A stretch of 47,431 bases of DNA from JBAYSY01 sp041675885 (GCA_041675885.1 JBAYSY010000021.1:1-47431); one strand, 5' to 3'. Positions 17,030 to 25,755 are shown, counted from the stretch's first letter. Notes: a model not told the origin generated them from the sequence alone. Program-made: numbers and translations.

Positions 17030-17616
17030 TGGCGCGGCAGATCAGGCTGGAGGTGTTCGACCCCGCCACCACACCCGACACGCCCGAGGACGGCGCGCAG
17101 GAACAGGTCCGGCTGGCCGGATACGAAGCCGGTTACCGCGCCGGATGGGATGATGCGCTGGCCACCCAGGCGGTGGAACAGGCCCGGGCACTTGCCGGGA
17201 TCGGCCGCAACCTTCAGGCGCTTTCCTTCAGCTATCACGACGCGCGCACCCATGTGCTGCGCGCGCTGGAACCCCTGCTGACAGAGATTGCCGCCCGCCT
17301 GCTGCCCGGGATCGCCGCGCGCACGCTGCCGCATCTGGTGGCCGAACAGCTGCTGCCGCTGGCCGAAACCGCCGCCGACGCGCCCCTGGTGCTGCATCTC
17401 CACCCGGCAAGCCGGGCCGGAGCCGAACACCTGATCGGCCCCGACCCGGGCCTGCCGCTGACCATCGTCGAAGACCCGGCACTGGGCGAGGGGCAGGTCT
17501 GGCTTCAGGCCGGCGATGCCGGGGTGCGGATCGACCTTGACGGGGCGCTGACCGCGATCCGGGCGCTGCTTGATGATTTCTACGACCTTGCCGCGAAGGA
17601 GCCCGATGATGGATGA
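17029..17616 (+). CDS. fliH: FliH-like export ATPase regulator
   Basis: 195 residues. Features are an N-terminal region with Y-E-A-G-Y-R-A-G-W, a G-containing helical segment of the kind seen in FliH, a central helix (A-R-T-H-V-L-R-A-L-E-P-L-L-T-E-I-A) and a C-terminal domain with D-A-G-V-R-I-D-L-D typical of FliH/YscL. FliH binds and regulates FliI. FliH is divergent, so the call rests on pattern plus position between fliF and fliN. The ATG overlaps the fliF stop by one base. Confidence 0.8.
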   Translation: MARQIRLEVFDPATTPDTPEDGAQEQVRLAGYEAGYRAGWDDALATQAVEQARALAGIGRNLQALSFSYHDARTHVLRALEPLLTEIAARLLPGIAARTLPHLVAEQLLPLAETAADAPLVLHLHPASRAGAEHLIGPDPGLPLTIVEDPALGEGQVWLQAGDAGVRIDLDGALTAIRALLDDFYDLAAKEPDDG

Positions 17617-17899
17617 ACCCGGCACTGCCCCCGTCCCCGCCGACAACGCCAACCCCTTCGGCCAGGTGCCGATCGAGATCGTGATCTCGGTCGGCAAGGC
17701 GCGGCCGCGGGTGTCGGAACTGCTGCGCATGACGTGCGACACGGTGCTGCCGCTCGACCGCCGGGTGGAAGACCCGGTGGAACTTTACGTCGGCGACCGG
17801 CTGATCGCCCGGGGAGAGTTGCAGGAACTCGACGGCGAGCGCGAGGGGCAACTTGCCGTCCGCCTCACCGAAGTGGCCGACCTGCGCAGCGGGCTGTGA
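17609..17899 (+). CDS. fliN: Flagellar C-ring protein FliN (short form)
   Basis: 96 residues with a SpoA-type domain: P-I-E-I-V-I-S-V-G-K at about 26-35, then V-E-L-Y-V-G-D-R-L-I-A-R-G-E-L and the conserved R-L-T-E-V tail. FliN forms the bottom of the switch ring and docks FliH. ATGs at 17606 and 17609 are both possible; AAGGAG is better spaced from 17609. It overlaps the end of fliH by 8 bp. fliG and fliM are absent from the window, so the rest of the switch is encoded elsewhere. Confidence 0.9.
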   Translation: MDEPGTAPVPADNANPFGQVPIEIVISVGKARPRVSELLRMTCDTVLPLDRRVEDPVELYVGDRLIARGELQELDGEREGQLAVRLTEVADLRSGL

Positions 17900-17901
17900 C
17901 C

Positions 17902-18621
17902 ATGCGCCTTGCGCTGCTCCTGCTCCTGCTGCTCCCGGCCGGTCCGGCGGCGGCGCAGGAGGTGACGCTGACCATCGGCGAGGGGGGCGACCTGACCACC
18001 CGCACGATCCAGCTTCTGGCGCTGGTGACGGTGCTCAGCCTGGTGCCGGGGCTGGCGGTGATGATCACCTGCTTTCCCTTCATCGTCACGGTGCTGTCGA
18101 TCCTGCGGCAGGCGATCGGGCTTCAGGCGGCGCCGCCGAACATGCTGATGGTGACGCTGGCGCTGTTCCTGACCTGGTTCGTGATGGACCCGGTGCTGAC
18201 CGCGGCCTGGACCGAGGGCATCGGACCGCTGACAGAAGGGCGGCTCGGCACCGAGGAGGCCTTCACCGCCGCGCTCGGCCCGTTCCGGCTGTTCATGGCG
18301 GCGCGGCTCGACCCCGACACGCTCGCGGCCATGGCGGCACTGCGGCCCGGCGCGCCGGTGACAGATCCGCCCGAAGCTGCTTCGCTGTCGTTGCTGGTGC
18401 CCTCGTTCCTGCTGTCCGAAATCACCCGCGCCTTCGAGATCGGCTTCCTGATCTTCCTGCCCTTCCTGATCATCGACCTCGTGGTGGCGGCGGTGCTGAT
18501 GTCGATGGGGATGATGATGGTCCCGCCCGCCATCGTATCGCTGCCGTTCAAGCTTGCGTTCTTCGTGGTGGCCGACGGCTGGACCCTGATCTCCAGCGCG
18601 CTGGTGCGGGGGTATTTCTGA
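17902..18621 (+). CDS. fliP: Flagellar export gate protein FliP
   Basis: 239 residues with a cleavable signal peptide (about 1-18, ending A-A-A-Q), as in many FliP proteins, and four membrane segments. The conserved P-F-L-I-I-D-L-V-V-A-A-V-L-M-S-M-G-M-M-M-V-P is present in two overlapping parts near residues 185-210. FliP nucleates the FliPQR gate. The ATG at 17902 follows the fliN stop by 2 bp; longer frames upstream overlap fliN and are not coding. Last gene of the fliF unit. Confidence 0.95.
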   Translation: MRLALLLLLLLPAGPAAAQEVTLTIGEGGDLTTRTIQLLALVTVLSLVPGLAVMITCFPFIVTVLSILRQAIGLQAAPPNMLMVTLALFLTWFVMDPVLTAAWTEGIGPLTEGRLGTEEAFTAALGPFRLFMAARLDPDTLAAMAALRPGAPVTDPPEAASLSLLVPSFLLSEITRAFEIGFLIFLPFLIIDLVVAAVLMSMGMMMVPPAIVSLPFKLAFFVVADGWTLISSALVRGYF

Positions 18622-18622
18622 A

Positions 18623-18653
18623 CCCGGGTGGACGGCGGGCCGCACCACCCGGG
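18623..18653 (+). terminator. Hairpin after fliP
   Basis: CCCGGGTGG pairs perfectly with CCACCCGGG across a 13-base loop, starting 2 bp after the fliP stop. There is no T-run, so it may be a stabilising or factor-dependent 3'-end structure. Confidence 0.5.
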
Positions 18654-18683
18654 CACACTGCTGTCGGCACCCCCGGCCCGTCA

Positions 18684-18706
18684 CGGGCAAGATCCACACT
18701 TGCCCG
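18684..18706. terminator. Second hairpin in the fliP-flgI gap
   Basis: CGGGCAAG-ATCCACA-CTTGCCCG, an 8-bp perfect stem with a 7-base loop, in the gap between convergent fliP and flgI. It may end either unit; strand is undecided. The rest of this 285-bp gap holds no gene I can support. Confidence 0.4.
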
Positions 18707-18862
18707 GGCTTGCCCCCCCTCCCTTGCCGTTTCGTCACGCGCGGAGCCGGTGCCGCCCCCATGGCGCTGCATCACCCCGGTATAATGAGAGTTCCGCCGT
18801 ATCAGGGTCGAAAACTGTTTCCTGCACTGCACCGGAATTGCCCATTCCCGGACAATAGACAA

Positions 18863-18889
18863 CGGGCGCGGCCTGAAAGACCGCGCCCG
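18863..18889 (-). terminator. Terminator-like hairpin after flgI
   Basis: A 9-bp stem CGGGCGCGG/CCGCGCCCG with a 9-base loop lies 18 bp beyond the flgI stop, read on the minus strand; the following bases (TTGTCTATTG) are only moderately T-rich. Confidence 0.55.
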
Positions 18890-18906
18890 CTGCTGCTCTC
18901 CGCGGA

Positions 18907-20007
18907 TCAGCGAACCAGAAGTTCCGCGTGCAGTGCCCCGGCGGCGTTGATGCTCTTGAGGATATCGATCATATCGCGCGGTGCCACGCCCAGCGCATTG
19001 AGCCCGGCCACCACCGTCGAAAGATCGGTGCCCCCGCCCACCACCGCAAGGGCGGCGTCGGTGCCGCTTTCGATTTCCGCCGATGTGCGCGGCACGACGA
19101 TGGTCTCGCCCGGAGAGAACGGGTTGGGCTGGACGGCAAGCGGAGTTTCCTCGACCCGCAGGGTCAGGCCGCCCTGCGCCACCGCGACCCGGCCGATGCG
19201 CACATCCGCACCCATGACGATGGTGCCCGAGCGTTGATCGACCACCACCCGGGCGCGGATTTCGGGCTCGATCCGCAGGTTCTCGACCCGGCCCAGCACA
19301 TGGGCGGGCGATTCCATCCGCGTCGCGCCGATATCAAGCGCCACCGTCCCCGCATCGAGCATCCGCGCCACCCGGCGGCCGAAGGCACGGTTGATCTCGG
19401 CCTCGATCCGCCCGGCGGTGGTGAAGTCGGGTTCGCGCAGCGCAAGCCGCACCATGTCCAGCCCGGCGAAGTCGAACTCCAGCTCCCGCTCGACCCGGGC
19501 GCCGCCGGGGATGGTGCCGGAGGTCGGCACACCTTGCACCGTGCGCGCCGCCTCGCCTTCCGCAGCGACACCGCCGGCGACGATGGTGCCCTGGGCCACG
19601 GCGTAGATCTGCCCGTCGGCACCGTTCAGGGGCGTCATCACCAGCGTGCCGCCCAGCAGGCTGCGCGCATCGCCGATCGCCGAGACCGTCACGTCGATCC
19701 GTCCGCCGGTGCGCGCGAAAGGCGGCAGGGTGGCGGTGACGAAGACCGCGGCGACGTTGCGCGGGCGGAACTGCTCACCCGTGACGTTCACGCCGAGCCG
19801 TTCAAGCAGGTTCGACATGATTTCTTCGGTGAAGGGCGCGTTGCGGATACCGTCGCCGGTGCCATCGAGCCCGACCACCAGCCCGTAGCCCATGAGGTCG
19901 TTGCCACGCACCCCGTCGAACTCGACCAGATCCTTGAGGCGGATCGGTGCGGCTTCGGCAGGAAACGCCAGCACCAGCGCGATGCCGATCAGCAGGAAGC
20001 GGATCAT
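18907..20007 (-). CDS. flgI: Flagellar P-ring protein FlgI
   Basis: 366 residues with a signal peptide (about 1-19, ending A-E-A), matching FlgI of the periplasmic P ring. Conserved segments include R-L-K-D-L-V-E-F-D-G-V-R-G-N-D-L-M-G-Y near the mature N-terminus and the C-terminal A-L-G-V-A-P-R-D-M-I-D-I-L. Its ATG overlaps the flgL stop (ATGA). It is the last gene of the leftward flagellar unit; its assembly partner flgA lies at 3.8 kb. Confidence 0.96.
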   Translation of the reverse strand: MIRFLLIGIALVLAFPAEAAPIRLKDLVEFDGVRGNDLMGYGLVVGLDGTGDGIRNAPFTEEIMSNLLERLGVNVTGEQFRPRNVAAVFVTATLPPFARTGGRIDVTVSAIGDARSLLGGTLVMTPLNGADGQIYAVAQGTIVAGGVAAEGEAARTVQGVPTSGTIPGGARVERELEFDFAGLDMVRLALREPDFTTAGRIEAEINRAFGRRVARMLDAGTVALDIGATRMESPAHVLGRVENLRIEPEIRARVVVDQRSGTIVMGADVRIGRVAVAQGGLTLRVEETPLAVQPNPFSPGETIVVPRTSAEIESGTDAALAVVGGGTDLSTVVAGLNALGVAPRDMIDILKSINAAGALHAELLVR

Positions 20008-21005
20008 CGCAGGAAATCCGCGAGGCTGAGGCGCGACAGCCGCGCGGTGACGGTGAAGACCGTTTCAAGCTGGGTCTGTGCCGATTCGAGTTCGACCGCC
20101 ACAGCATAGGGGTCGGCGCCGGTCAGGCCCTGCCGGGCGATGCCGAGACCGGTCGCCTCGGCGGCATTGCGGGTCTCGGCGGCGGCGAGGGCGCCTTGCG
20201 CCACCCCCAGCCGGGCGGCGAGCCCGGCGCGTTCCGGCGCCGCACCCAGCAGTCGCTCCGAGGCAATTCCGGCAAGATCGGCCCGGGCAGCACCGGCAAG
20301 CGGCATGGTGTCGAGCAACGCGGCCATGGCCAGGCCCTTCAACGTCTCGCGCAGGGCCGGATCGGCGGCGGTCGCCCCGATATGCAGCGATTCGCCGGGA
20401 CCGACGGGGACCGGCCCGGCGGGGGCGGAACTGCCGCGCCAGGCCTGGGTCTGGAAGCCGGCCGGGTCGTCGAACCAGTGATCGACCGCGGCGGCAATGT
20501 CGGCGGCGGATGTGGCGCCTGCCGTGGCGGCGGCAAGATCGGCGAGGATCGTTTCCGCCGGGGCGAGGGCGGGGCCCGCGGTCGCCGGGCCGGCGAACAG
20601 GGTCTGATCCCCCGCGCGGGCGTTGAGCGCGCCGATCACGGTGGCGAATTTTCCCCGCGCATCCGCCGCAGCGGTGGCGAGAAGTTGCGGATTGCCCGGG
20701 GACGAGGCAAGGGCGAGCGCCGCACCGAGGCCGGAGGCGGCATCGTCCACCACCGCAAGCGCCGCCTGCATCGCGTCGAGCCTCAGCCCCGCCCCGGCAG
20801 CGGCATTTTGCCAGCCCGCAATCCGGGCGAGCGAGGTCTCGATGGCGGCAAGCGGCCCGATCTCGCCGCGCAGCGCCCGGGCCGGGTCGCTGGCCTGGCC
20901 GGTCACGAGTTCCGAGGACAGCCGCACGGTTTCGGCCTTGAGCGCCGCGGTCTGGCGTTGCAGCACGAAACCGCGGGCAAGATCGCCGATGGATGTCAGG
21001 CTCAT
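20004..21005 (-). CDS. flgL: Hook-filament junction protein FlgL
   Basis: 333 residues of the flagellin/FlgL type: an N-terminal coiled region (R-G-F-V-L-Q-R-Q-T-A-A-L-K-A-E-T-V-R) and a C-terminal helix with V-E-L-E-S-A-Q-T-Q-L-E-T-V-F, as in HAP3. Flagellin itself is usually recognised by other conserved N-terminal motifs, absent here, and the position after flgK fixes the call. The start is 2 bp after the flgK stop. The variable middle is Ala/Gly-rich. Confidence 0.88.
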   Translation of the reverse strand: MSLTSIGDLARGFVLQRQTAALKAETVRLSSELVTGQASDPARALRGEIGPLAAIETSLARIAGWQNAAAGAGLRLDAMQAALAVVDDAASGLGAALALASSPGNPQLLATAAADARGKFATVIGALNARAGDQTLFAGPATAGPALAPAETILADLAAATAGATSAADIAAAVDHWFDDPAGFQTQAWRGSSAPAGPVPVGPGESLHIGATAADPALRETLKGLAMAALLDTMPLAGAARADLAGIASERLLGAAPERAGLAARLGVAQGALAAAETRNAAEATGLGIARQGLTGADPYAVAVELESAQTQLETVFTVTARLSRLSLADFLR

Positions 21006-21007
21006 GG

Positions 21008-22453
21008 TCAGATCTCCAGCAGGGTGCGGATCATGTCGTCAGCGGTCTGGATGACGCGGGCGTTGGCGGCATAGGCGCGTTCGATCTGCAAGAGGAGTTG
21101 CAGCTCGTGATCGGTATCGACCCCGGCTTCCAGCGCGGCCTTGTCGAGCGCGGCGGCGGCGCTGGCGGCGAAGCCCGCCTCGGCCTCGGCCGAAAGCCGG
21201 GCGGAGGCCACGCCGGAAAGCAGGTCGGCGGCAAGGCCCGAGGCGCTGCGGGCGCCCGAAAACCCACCCGACGCGACCGTGCGGGGTGCGGCGAGCGTAT
21301 CGGCCAGCGCGCTGAGCAACCCGCTTGCGCCCGGATCGCCCGGCACGGCAGCACCCAGCCCGGCACGCAGGCGCCAGAGTTCACCGCCCGATGCGGGATC
21401 GGCGGCGGGATTGACCCGCAGCCGGGCGGCAAGGCCCACCTCCTGCGCCGGGTCGAAGGGGCCGCCCAGATCGGTGAACAGGCCCGGTGCGCCCGGGGCC
21501 AGCGTGGCGTCGGGGTCGGGGCCCGCGAAACGGTCCAGCAGATCGCGGGCCAGCGCGTCCAGCCGGGTCTGGACATGCGGCGCGGCCTCGTCGCGGATCG
21601 CGAAATGCGCGGCGAGCGTGCCTCCGGCGATGCGGCTTTCCGGCCCGGTGACGGCGATCGGCCGACCGTTGAGCATCAGCCCCGACAGCGCGCCCGAGGC
21701 CAGCGTCATGTCGGGGGCGATCGTGCCTGTGGCGGTAAAGCCGAACCGCGCGGGTCGCCCGGTGTCGAGCAGCGGCACCCCCCCGGCGGTATAGAGCGCG
21801 ATCCGCCCGCCTTCGCGCGCGATCTCGCGGATCGGGACGATTTCGGCGATGCGGTCCACGACCTGCTGGCGCTGGTCCATCAGCGACGAGGGATCGCGCC
21901 CCGCCGCGCTGGTGGCCGCGATCTTCGCGTTGAGCGCCGACACCTGTTCGAGGCTGCGGTTGAGCGCCCCGACCTCGGCGGCGATGGCGTGGTCGGCCTC
22001 GGCCCGTGCGGTCTGGACGGTTTCGCCGACCATGGCGAGGTGGCGGGCGATGCCCTGCGCCTCGGCCAGAACCGTGCCGAGATGCGCGTCGGAATCGGGG
22101 CGACCGGCGGCGGCGATCAGCGCCGATTCCAGCGCGGCGATCCGGCTTCCCAGTGCGCCGGGTTCACCCGGCAGGCCGATGGCGGATTCGGCGCCTGCAA
22201 GGAACCCGGCCGCGAGGCCCGCAGCAGCAGCCCCCGCCCCGGCGATGCGGCGGTCGTCGAGAAGCGCGCGGTCGAGCGCGCGGGAGATGCCCGTCACCTC
22301 CACCCCGCCATGGGTGCGCGAGGCCAGGGTGACCTCGCGCCGCCCGTAGCCTTCTGTCCTGGCGTTGGCGATATTCGCGGCCACGGCTTCCGCCGCGCGG
22401 GCCGAGGCCGAAAGGCCGCTGAGGGCGGCCGTGAGAGTGGCGGATATGCTCAT
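21008..22453 (-). CDS. flgK: Hook-associated protein FlgK
   Basis: 481 residues, HAP1 at the hook-filament junction. The N-terminus has the axial signature A-V-A-A-N-I-A-N-A-R-T-E-G-Y-G-R-R and the C-terminus ends Q-L-L-L-Q-I-E-R-A-Y-A-A-N-A-R-V, both characteristic. Lies between flgE (37 bp upstream) and flgL in the leftward unit. The Ala/Gly-rich variable middle agrees with the surface-exposed domains of the family. Confidence 0.94.
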   Translation of the reverse strand: MSISATLTAALSGLSASARAAEAVAANIANARTEGYGRREVTLASRTHGGVEVTGISRALDRALLDDRRIAGAGAAAAGLAAGFLAGAESAIGLPGEPGALGSRIAALESALIAAAGRPDSDAHLGTVLAEAQGIARHLAMVGETVQTARAEADHAIAAEVGALNRSLEQVSALNAKIAATSAAGRDPSSLMDQRQQVVDRIAEIVPIREIAREGGRIALYTAGGVPLLDTGRPARFGFTATGTIAPDMTLASGALSGLMLNGRPIAVTGPESRIAGGTLAAHFAIRDEAAPHVQTRLDALARDLLDRFAGPDPDATLAPGAPGLFTDLGGPFDPAQEVGLAARLRVNPAADPASGGELWRLRAGLGAAVPGDPGASGLLSALADTLAAPRTVASGGFSGARSASGLAADLLSGVASARLSAEAEAGFAASAAAALDKAALEAGVDTDHELQLLLQIERAYAANARVIQTADDMIRTLLEI

Positions 22454-22490
22454 GTCTCAGCCTTTCATGACCTGCGCGCCGGCGCAGGAA

Positions 22491-23795
22491 TCAACGTTTG
22501 ATGTTGTTGGTTTCCTGGATCATCTCATCCACGGTCTGGATGACCTTGGCATTCGAGGAATAGGCCCGCTGGGTCTGGATCAGCCGGGTCAGTTCACCCG
22601 CGACATCGGTGGTCGATTCCTCACGCGCAAAGCCCGCGGTCTTGCCCACCGGCCCGTCGCCCGCCTGCCACAGGTAGAAGGCCCCGCTTTGCGCCGAGAC
22701 CTGATAGGTCTGGTTCGGCAGCGAGGTCAGGCCGTTCGGATTGGGCACATCGACCAGCGGAATCTGATAAAGCACCCGGGGCTGGCCGAAGTCGAACACA
22801 CCGACGAGAAAGCCGCTCTGGTCGATCTCGACCCCGATCAGGCTTGCGACCGGGGCGCCGTTCTTGCCCAGATCGACCGGGGCGAAGGCGGAGGCAAGCT
22901 GGGTCATGCCGCCGGGCGCACCGGGCTGGCCGATGGTCACCGCGATGTCGCCGTCGGCCAGCGTCAGCATGAAGCCGCCGGTGGCCGGGTCATAGGCGCC
23001 GCCCGAAACCGTCGTCACCGTGGCCAGCCTGCCGCCCATGCCCTGGGTGTCGTCGAAGGTCAGGACATATTCGCCGACCACCGCACCGCCTGCGGCCGAA
23101 TCGCTTACCGCCATTGTCCATTCGTTCGCGGCACCCGCGCCCGGCACCGTGGGGGTGAAACTGAAATTCAGAACCTCGGACCCGCCCAGGTTGCCGAAAT
23201 ATTCAACCGGCAGGTCGATGACCTCGCCCGAGGCGCCCGCCGTGGTGGCGCTGGCGGGCAGGTTCAGCGCCACGGTCATCGCTGTGGTCGGGTTGGCGAC
23301 AAGCTGGCCCCGGGCGATCATCACCGGCTGCAACCCGGCGGTGGAGTCCCTGGGATAGGCAGGCACGGTGCCGTCGGGCAGCGCGGGCCAGCCCATGAGC
23401 GCAAGCCCCGAATCGGTGCGCAGAAGCCCGGTATCATCGGGCCGGAACGAGCCGGTCGTGGCCAGCGACAGCGGCAGGTTTCCGCTTGGCCCCTTTACCG
23501 CGGCAACCGAAGTGACCGGCAGGAAGCCGCGCCCATCGACCGCGATATCGGTGGCGTTGGTGGTGCCGGTCAGCTCGCCGCGTTCGTCGATCATCCGCGC
23601 GGTTGTGGTGCGCACGCCCCCGGCGGTATATTTCGCGCCGACATCCCCGGAAACCACCATCGAGTGGAAATCCGTCACCACCCGCTTGTAGCCGTTGGTG
23701 GCGGAATTGGCGATGTTGTCGGCGATGGTCGCCAGCTGCACCGCCTGGGCATTGAGCCCGGCCACCCCGGCGTTGAGCGAGGAAGAAATCGTCAT
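22491..23795 (-). CDS. flgE: Flagellar hook protein FlgE
   Basis: 434 residues. The N-terminus (L-N-A-Q-A-V-Q-L-A-T-I-A-D-N-I-A-N) and the C-terminus (L-I-Q-T-Q-R-A-Y-S-S-N-A-K-V-I) are classical for FlgE, which polymerises into the hook; the long variable middle is the exposed D1/D2 region. It lies 76 bp downstream of motB, with a CtrA-like box in the gap, so it may have its own promoter. The capping protein FlgD and length-control FliK are not in the window. Confidence 0.95.
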   Translation of the reverse strand: MTISSSLNAGVAGLNAQAVQLATIADNIANSATNGYKRVVTDFHSMVVSGDVGAKYTAGGVRTTTARMIDERGELTGTTNATDIAVDGRGFLPVTSVAAVKGPSGNLPLSLATTGSFRPDDTGLLRTDSGLALMGWPALPDGTVPAYPRDSTAGLQPVMIARGQLVANPTTAMTVALNLPASATTAGASGEVIDLPVEYFGNLGGSEVLNFSFTPTVPGAGAANEWTMAVSDSAAGGAVVGEYVLTFDDTQGMGGRLATVTTVSGGAYDPATGGFMLTLADGDIAVTIGQPGAPGGMTQLASAFAPVDLGKNGAPVASLIGVEIDQSGFLVGVFDFGQPRVLYQIPLVDVPNPNGLTSLPNQTYQVSAQSGAFYLWQAGDGPVGKTAGFAREESTTDVAGELTRLIQTQRAYSSNAKVIQTVDEMIQETNNIKR

Positions 23796-23846
23796 CTGCG
23801 CACCTCTTGGCTGAATTCGGTCTGGCCGCAGGATGCACGGCGGGGT

Positions 23847-23861
23847 TTAACATCCCCCTAA
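23847..23861. promoter_or_regulatory. CtrA-like box upstream of flgE
   Basis: TTAA-CATCCCC-CTAA, one mismatch from TTAA-N7-TTAA, in the 76-bp motB-flgE gap, 52 bp before the flgE start. Confidence 0.5.
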
Positions 23862-23871
23862 CCGCCCCCCG

Positions 23872-24699
23872 CTATCTGTCCCGGTGCAGCAGGATCAGTT
23901 CCAGCCGGTTGTTGCGCACCGCCATCGGGTTCGCCGCTACCGGCTTGCGGTCGGCATGGCCCGCCACCCGCCGGACCCGTTCGGGCGGCAGACCGGCGAT
24001 GGTCAACAGCCGGTGCATCGCCCCGGCCCGGCGCATGGAAAGATCCCATACCGGGTTTTCGACCAGCATGATCGGATAGGCCCGCACATGGCCGTTCACC
24101 GCCACACCGTTGTCGACATGGGAAAATACCTCGGCCAGCATCGAGGAAAGTTCGATCAGCACCGGCGCGGGTTCGGCCCCGTCCCCCGTGAACAGCGGCG
24201 CATCCTCAAGGTCGGAAAGTTCAATCACCAACCCTTCGTCGGTCAGACGCGAGACGACATGACGCAGGAGATATTCGGTCTCCATGCTCTCGCCCGAAAG
24301 GCCGGACAGAAGCTGCTCGACCTCGGCCAACATGCCGTCTGCGTCCTCGGCCCCGCCGGGTTCGGCGCCGGCAGCGGCGCTGTCCGGGGGCAGGTGCACC
24401 CTGGCGCCGGTGCCGCTGAAGGCAAGCGTGTCGTCGGCAAAGATCGAATCACCGCCGAACATCCCCTCCCCCCCGCCGGAGATACGGTTGACCGGGACCG
24501 AGGGGTTGAAGAAATCCGCCAGCCCCTTGCGTTGCGTTTCGGTTGTTGCGTTCAGCAGCCACATCAGCAGGAAGAAGGCCATCATGGCGGTCACGAAATC
24601 GGCATAGGCAACCTTCCACGCCCCGCCGTGATGCCCGCCCGCCCGGATGATCTTCCTGCGTTTGATGATGACTGGCGCGGCATTGGATTGCCCGGCCAT
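23872..24699 (-). CDS. motB: Flagellar stator protein MotB
   Basis: 275 residues from the chosen start: one membrane helix with Y-A-D-F-V-T-A-M-M-A-F-F-L-L-M-W-L-L, where Asp34 is the expected ion-binding residue; a plug segment after it; and a C-terminal OmpA-like peptidoglycan-binding domain (R-A-G-A-M-H-R-L-L and G-H-A-D). The helix resembles proton-driven MotB. Starts at 24714 and 24702 are also possible; AAAGGG lies 6 bp before 24699, and M-A-G-Q-S-N fits the family. MotB heads the motB-flgE-flgK-flgL-flgI unit, 11 kb from motA. Confidence 0.93.
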   Translation of the reverse strand: MAGQSNAAPVIIKRRKIIRAGGHHGGAWKVAYADFVTAMMAFFLLMWLLNATTETQRKGLADFFNPSVPVNRISGGGEGMFGGDSIFADDTLAFSGTGARVHLPPDSAAAGAEPGGAEDADGMLAEVEQLLSGLSGESMETEYLLRHVVSRLTDEGLVIELSDLEDAPLFTGDGAEPAPVLIELSSMLAEVFSHVDNGVAVNGHVRAYPIMLVENPVWDLSMRRAGAMHRLLTIAGLPPERVRRVAGHADRKPVAANPMAVRNNRLELILLHRDR

Positions 24700-24744
24700 C
24701 ATGCACCCTTTCATTCACCCGGGGGCAGGATAGCCCGGCAAGGG

Positions 24745-24759
24745 TGAACGGGGGACTAA
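24745..24759. promoter_or_regulatory. Weak CtrA-like box upstream of motB
   Basis: TGAA-CGGGGGA-CTAA carries one mismatch in each half-site relative to TTAA-N7-TTAA. It lies 46-60 bp before the motB start, where a promoter for the unit is expected. Weaker than the other three. Confidence 0.3.
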
Positions 24760-24812
24760 TGGTTCGGATTGTCGGTGTTTTGTGGTGCCGGGCCGACCGG
24801 CCGCTGCACGGC

Positions 24813-24843
24813 GGCGCTGACGCGCCCTGATTCCGGGCAAGGG
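24813..24843 (+). repeat. Intergenic hairpin repeat, copy 2
   Basis: Hairpin GGCGC-TGAC-GCGCC followed by CTGATTCCGGGCAAGGG; the stem differs from copy 1 at both members of a pair (T-A replaced by C-G). It lies in the 200-bp gap between motB and the LOG-family gene. Confidence 0.6.
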
Positions 24844-24852
24844 TGGGAAGGG

Positions 24853-24888
24853 CGACAGGTTACGCCTCGGAGACTCTGCCACCTGTCG
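24853..24888 (-). terminator. Hairpin downstream of the LOG-family gene
   Basis: CGACAGGT pairs with ACCTGTCG across a 20-base loop, 25 bp past the LOG gene stop. No T-run follows; only a candidate. Confidence 0.35.
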
Positions 24889-24912
24889 GCCAACCCCCTT
24901 GCCCGCCGTTGC

Positions 24913-25737
24913 TCAGCAATCGCTGGCGGGCCAGCCGTCGATTGCCGCCACCGCCTCTTCCGCCGTCTCGACAAAGCGGAACAGGCCGAGGTCGTCGGCC
25001 GAGATCGTGCCCGCCTCGGCCAGCGCCTCCCAGTTCACCACCCGTTCCCAGAACTCGCGGCCGAACAGCACGAAGGGCAGCGGGCGCATCCGTCCGGTCT
25101 GGATCAGGGTCAGCGACTCGAACAGTTCGTCCATGGTGCCGAATCCGCCGGGAAAGACGCAGATCGCCGAGGCCCGCATCAGGAAATGCATCTTGCGGAT
25201 CGCGAAATAGTGGAAGTTGAAGCACAGGTCCGGGGTGACGAAACCGTTGGGCGTCTGTTCATGCGGCAGCACGATGTTCAGGCCGATGGAATGGCCGCCG
25301 ACCTCCTGCGCACCGCGGTTTCCGGCCTCCATCACCCCCGGGCCGCCGCCGGTGACGATCACGTTGTCGCGTCCGTAACTTTTCAGGCTGCGCTCGGTCA
25401 TGGTGCGGGCGAACTTGCGCGCCTCGTCGTAATAGGCGGCGAGGCTGGCCATATAGGGGGTGCGCGCCGTTTCGGCACTGACGGGGTCGGGGATGCGTGC
25501 ACCGCCGAACATCACGATGGTCGAGCGAATGCCGCGTTCGTCCATCACCATCTGCGGCTTGAGCAGTTCCAGTTGCAGCCGCACCGGCCGCAACTCTTCC
25601 CGACACATGAAATCGTCGTCGGTGAAGGCAAGCCGGTAGGCGGGTGCCCGGGTCTGCGGAGTGTCGGGCGCGCGGACGGCGGCTTCGACATCTTCCACAC
25701 TGTCGCGGAACGGGTGGCTGCGGGTCTCGTCTTTCAT
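24913..25737 (-). CDS. LOG-family (TIGR00730-type) protein
   Basis: 274 residues with the Rossmann-like LOG fold signature: G-G-G-P-G-V-M-E-A-G-N-R-G-A at 130-143 and P-G-G-F-G-T at 196-201. LOG proteins release free base from cytokinin riboside 5'-monophosphates or similar nucleotides; some are still annotated as lysine decarboxylases, wrongly. The true substrate in bacteria is often unknown. An AAGGAG ribosome site precedes the ATG. The first 70 residues go beyond the core domain, as in the longer bacterial group. It is divergent from dapD across a short gap. Confidence 0.85.
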   Translation of the reverse strand: MKDETRSHPFRDSVEDVEAAVRAPDTPQTRAPAYRLAFTDDDFMCREELRPVRLQLELLKPQMVMDERGIRSTIVMFGGARIPDPVSAETARTPYMASLAAYYDEARKFARTMTERSLKSYGRDNVIVTGGGPGVMEAGNRGAQEVGGHSIGLNIVLPHEQTPNGFVTPDLCFNFHYFAIRKMHFLMRASAICVFPGGFGTMDELFESLTLIQTGRMRPLPFVLFGREFWERVVNWEALAEAGTISADDLGLFRFVETAEEAVAAIDGWPASDC

Positions 25738-25755
25738 CTGCGCTCCTTCCACGCA

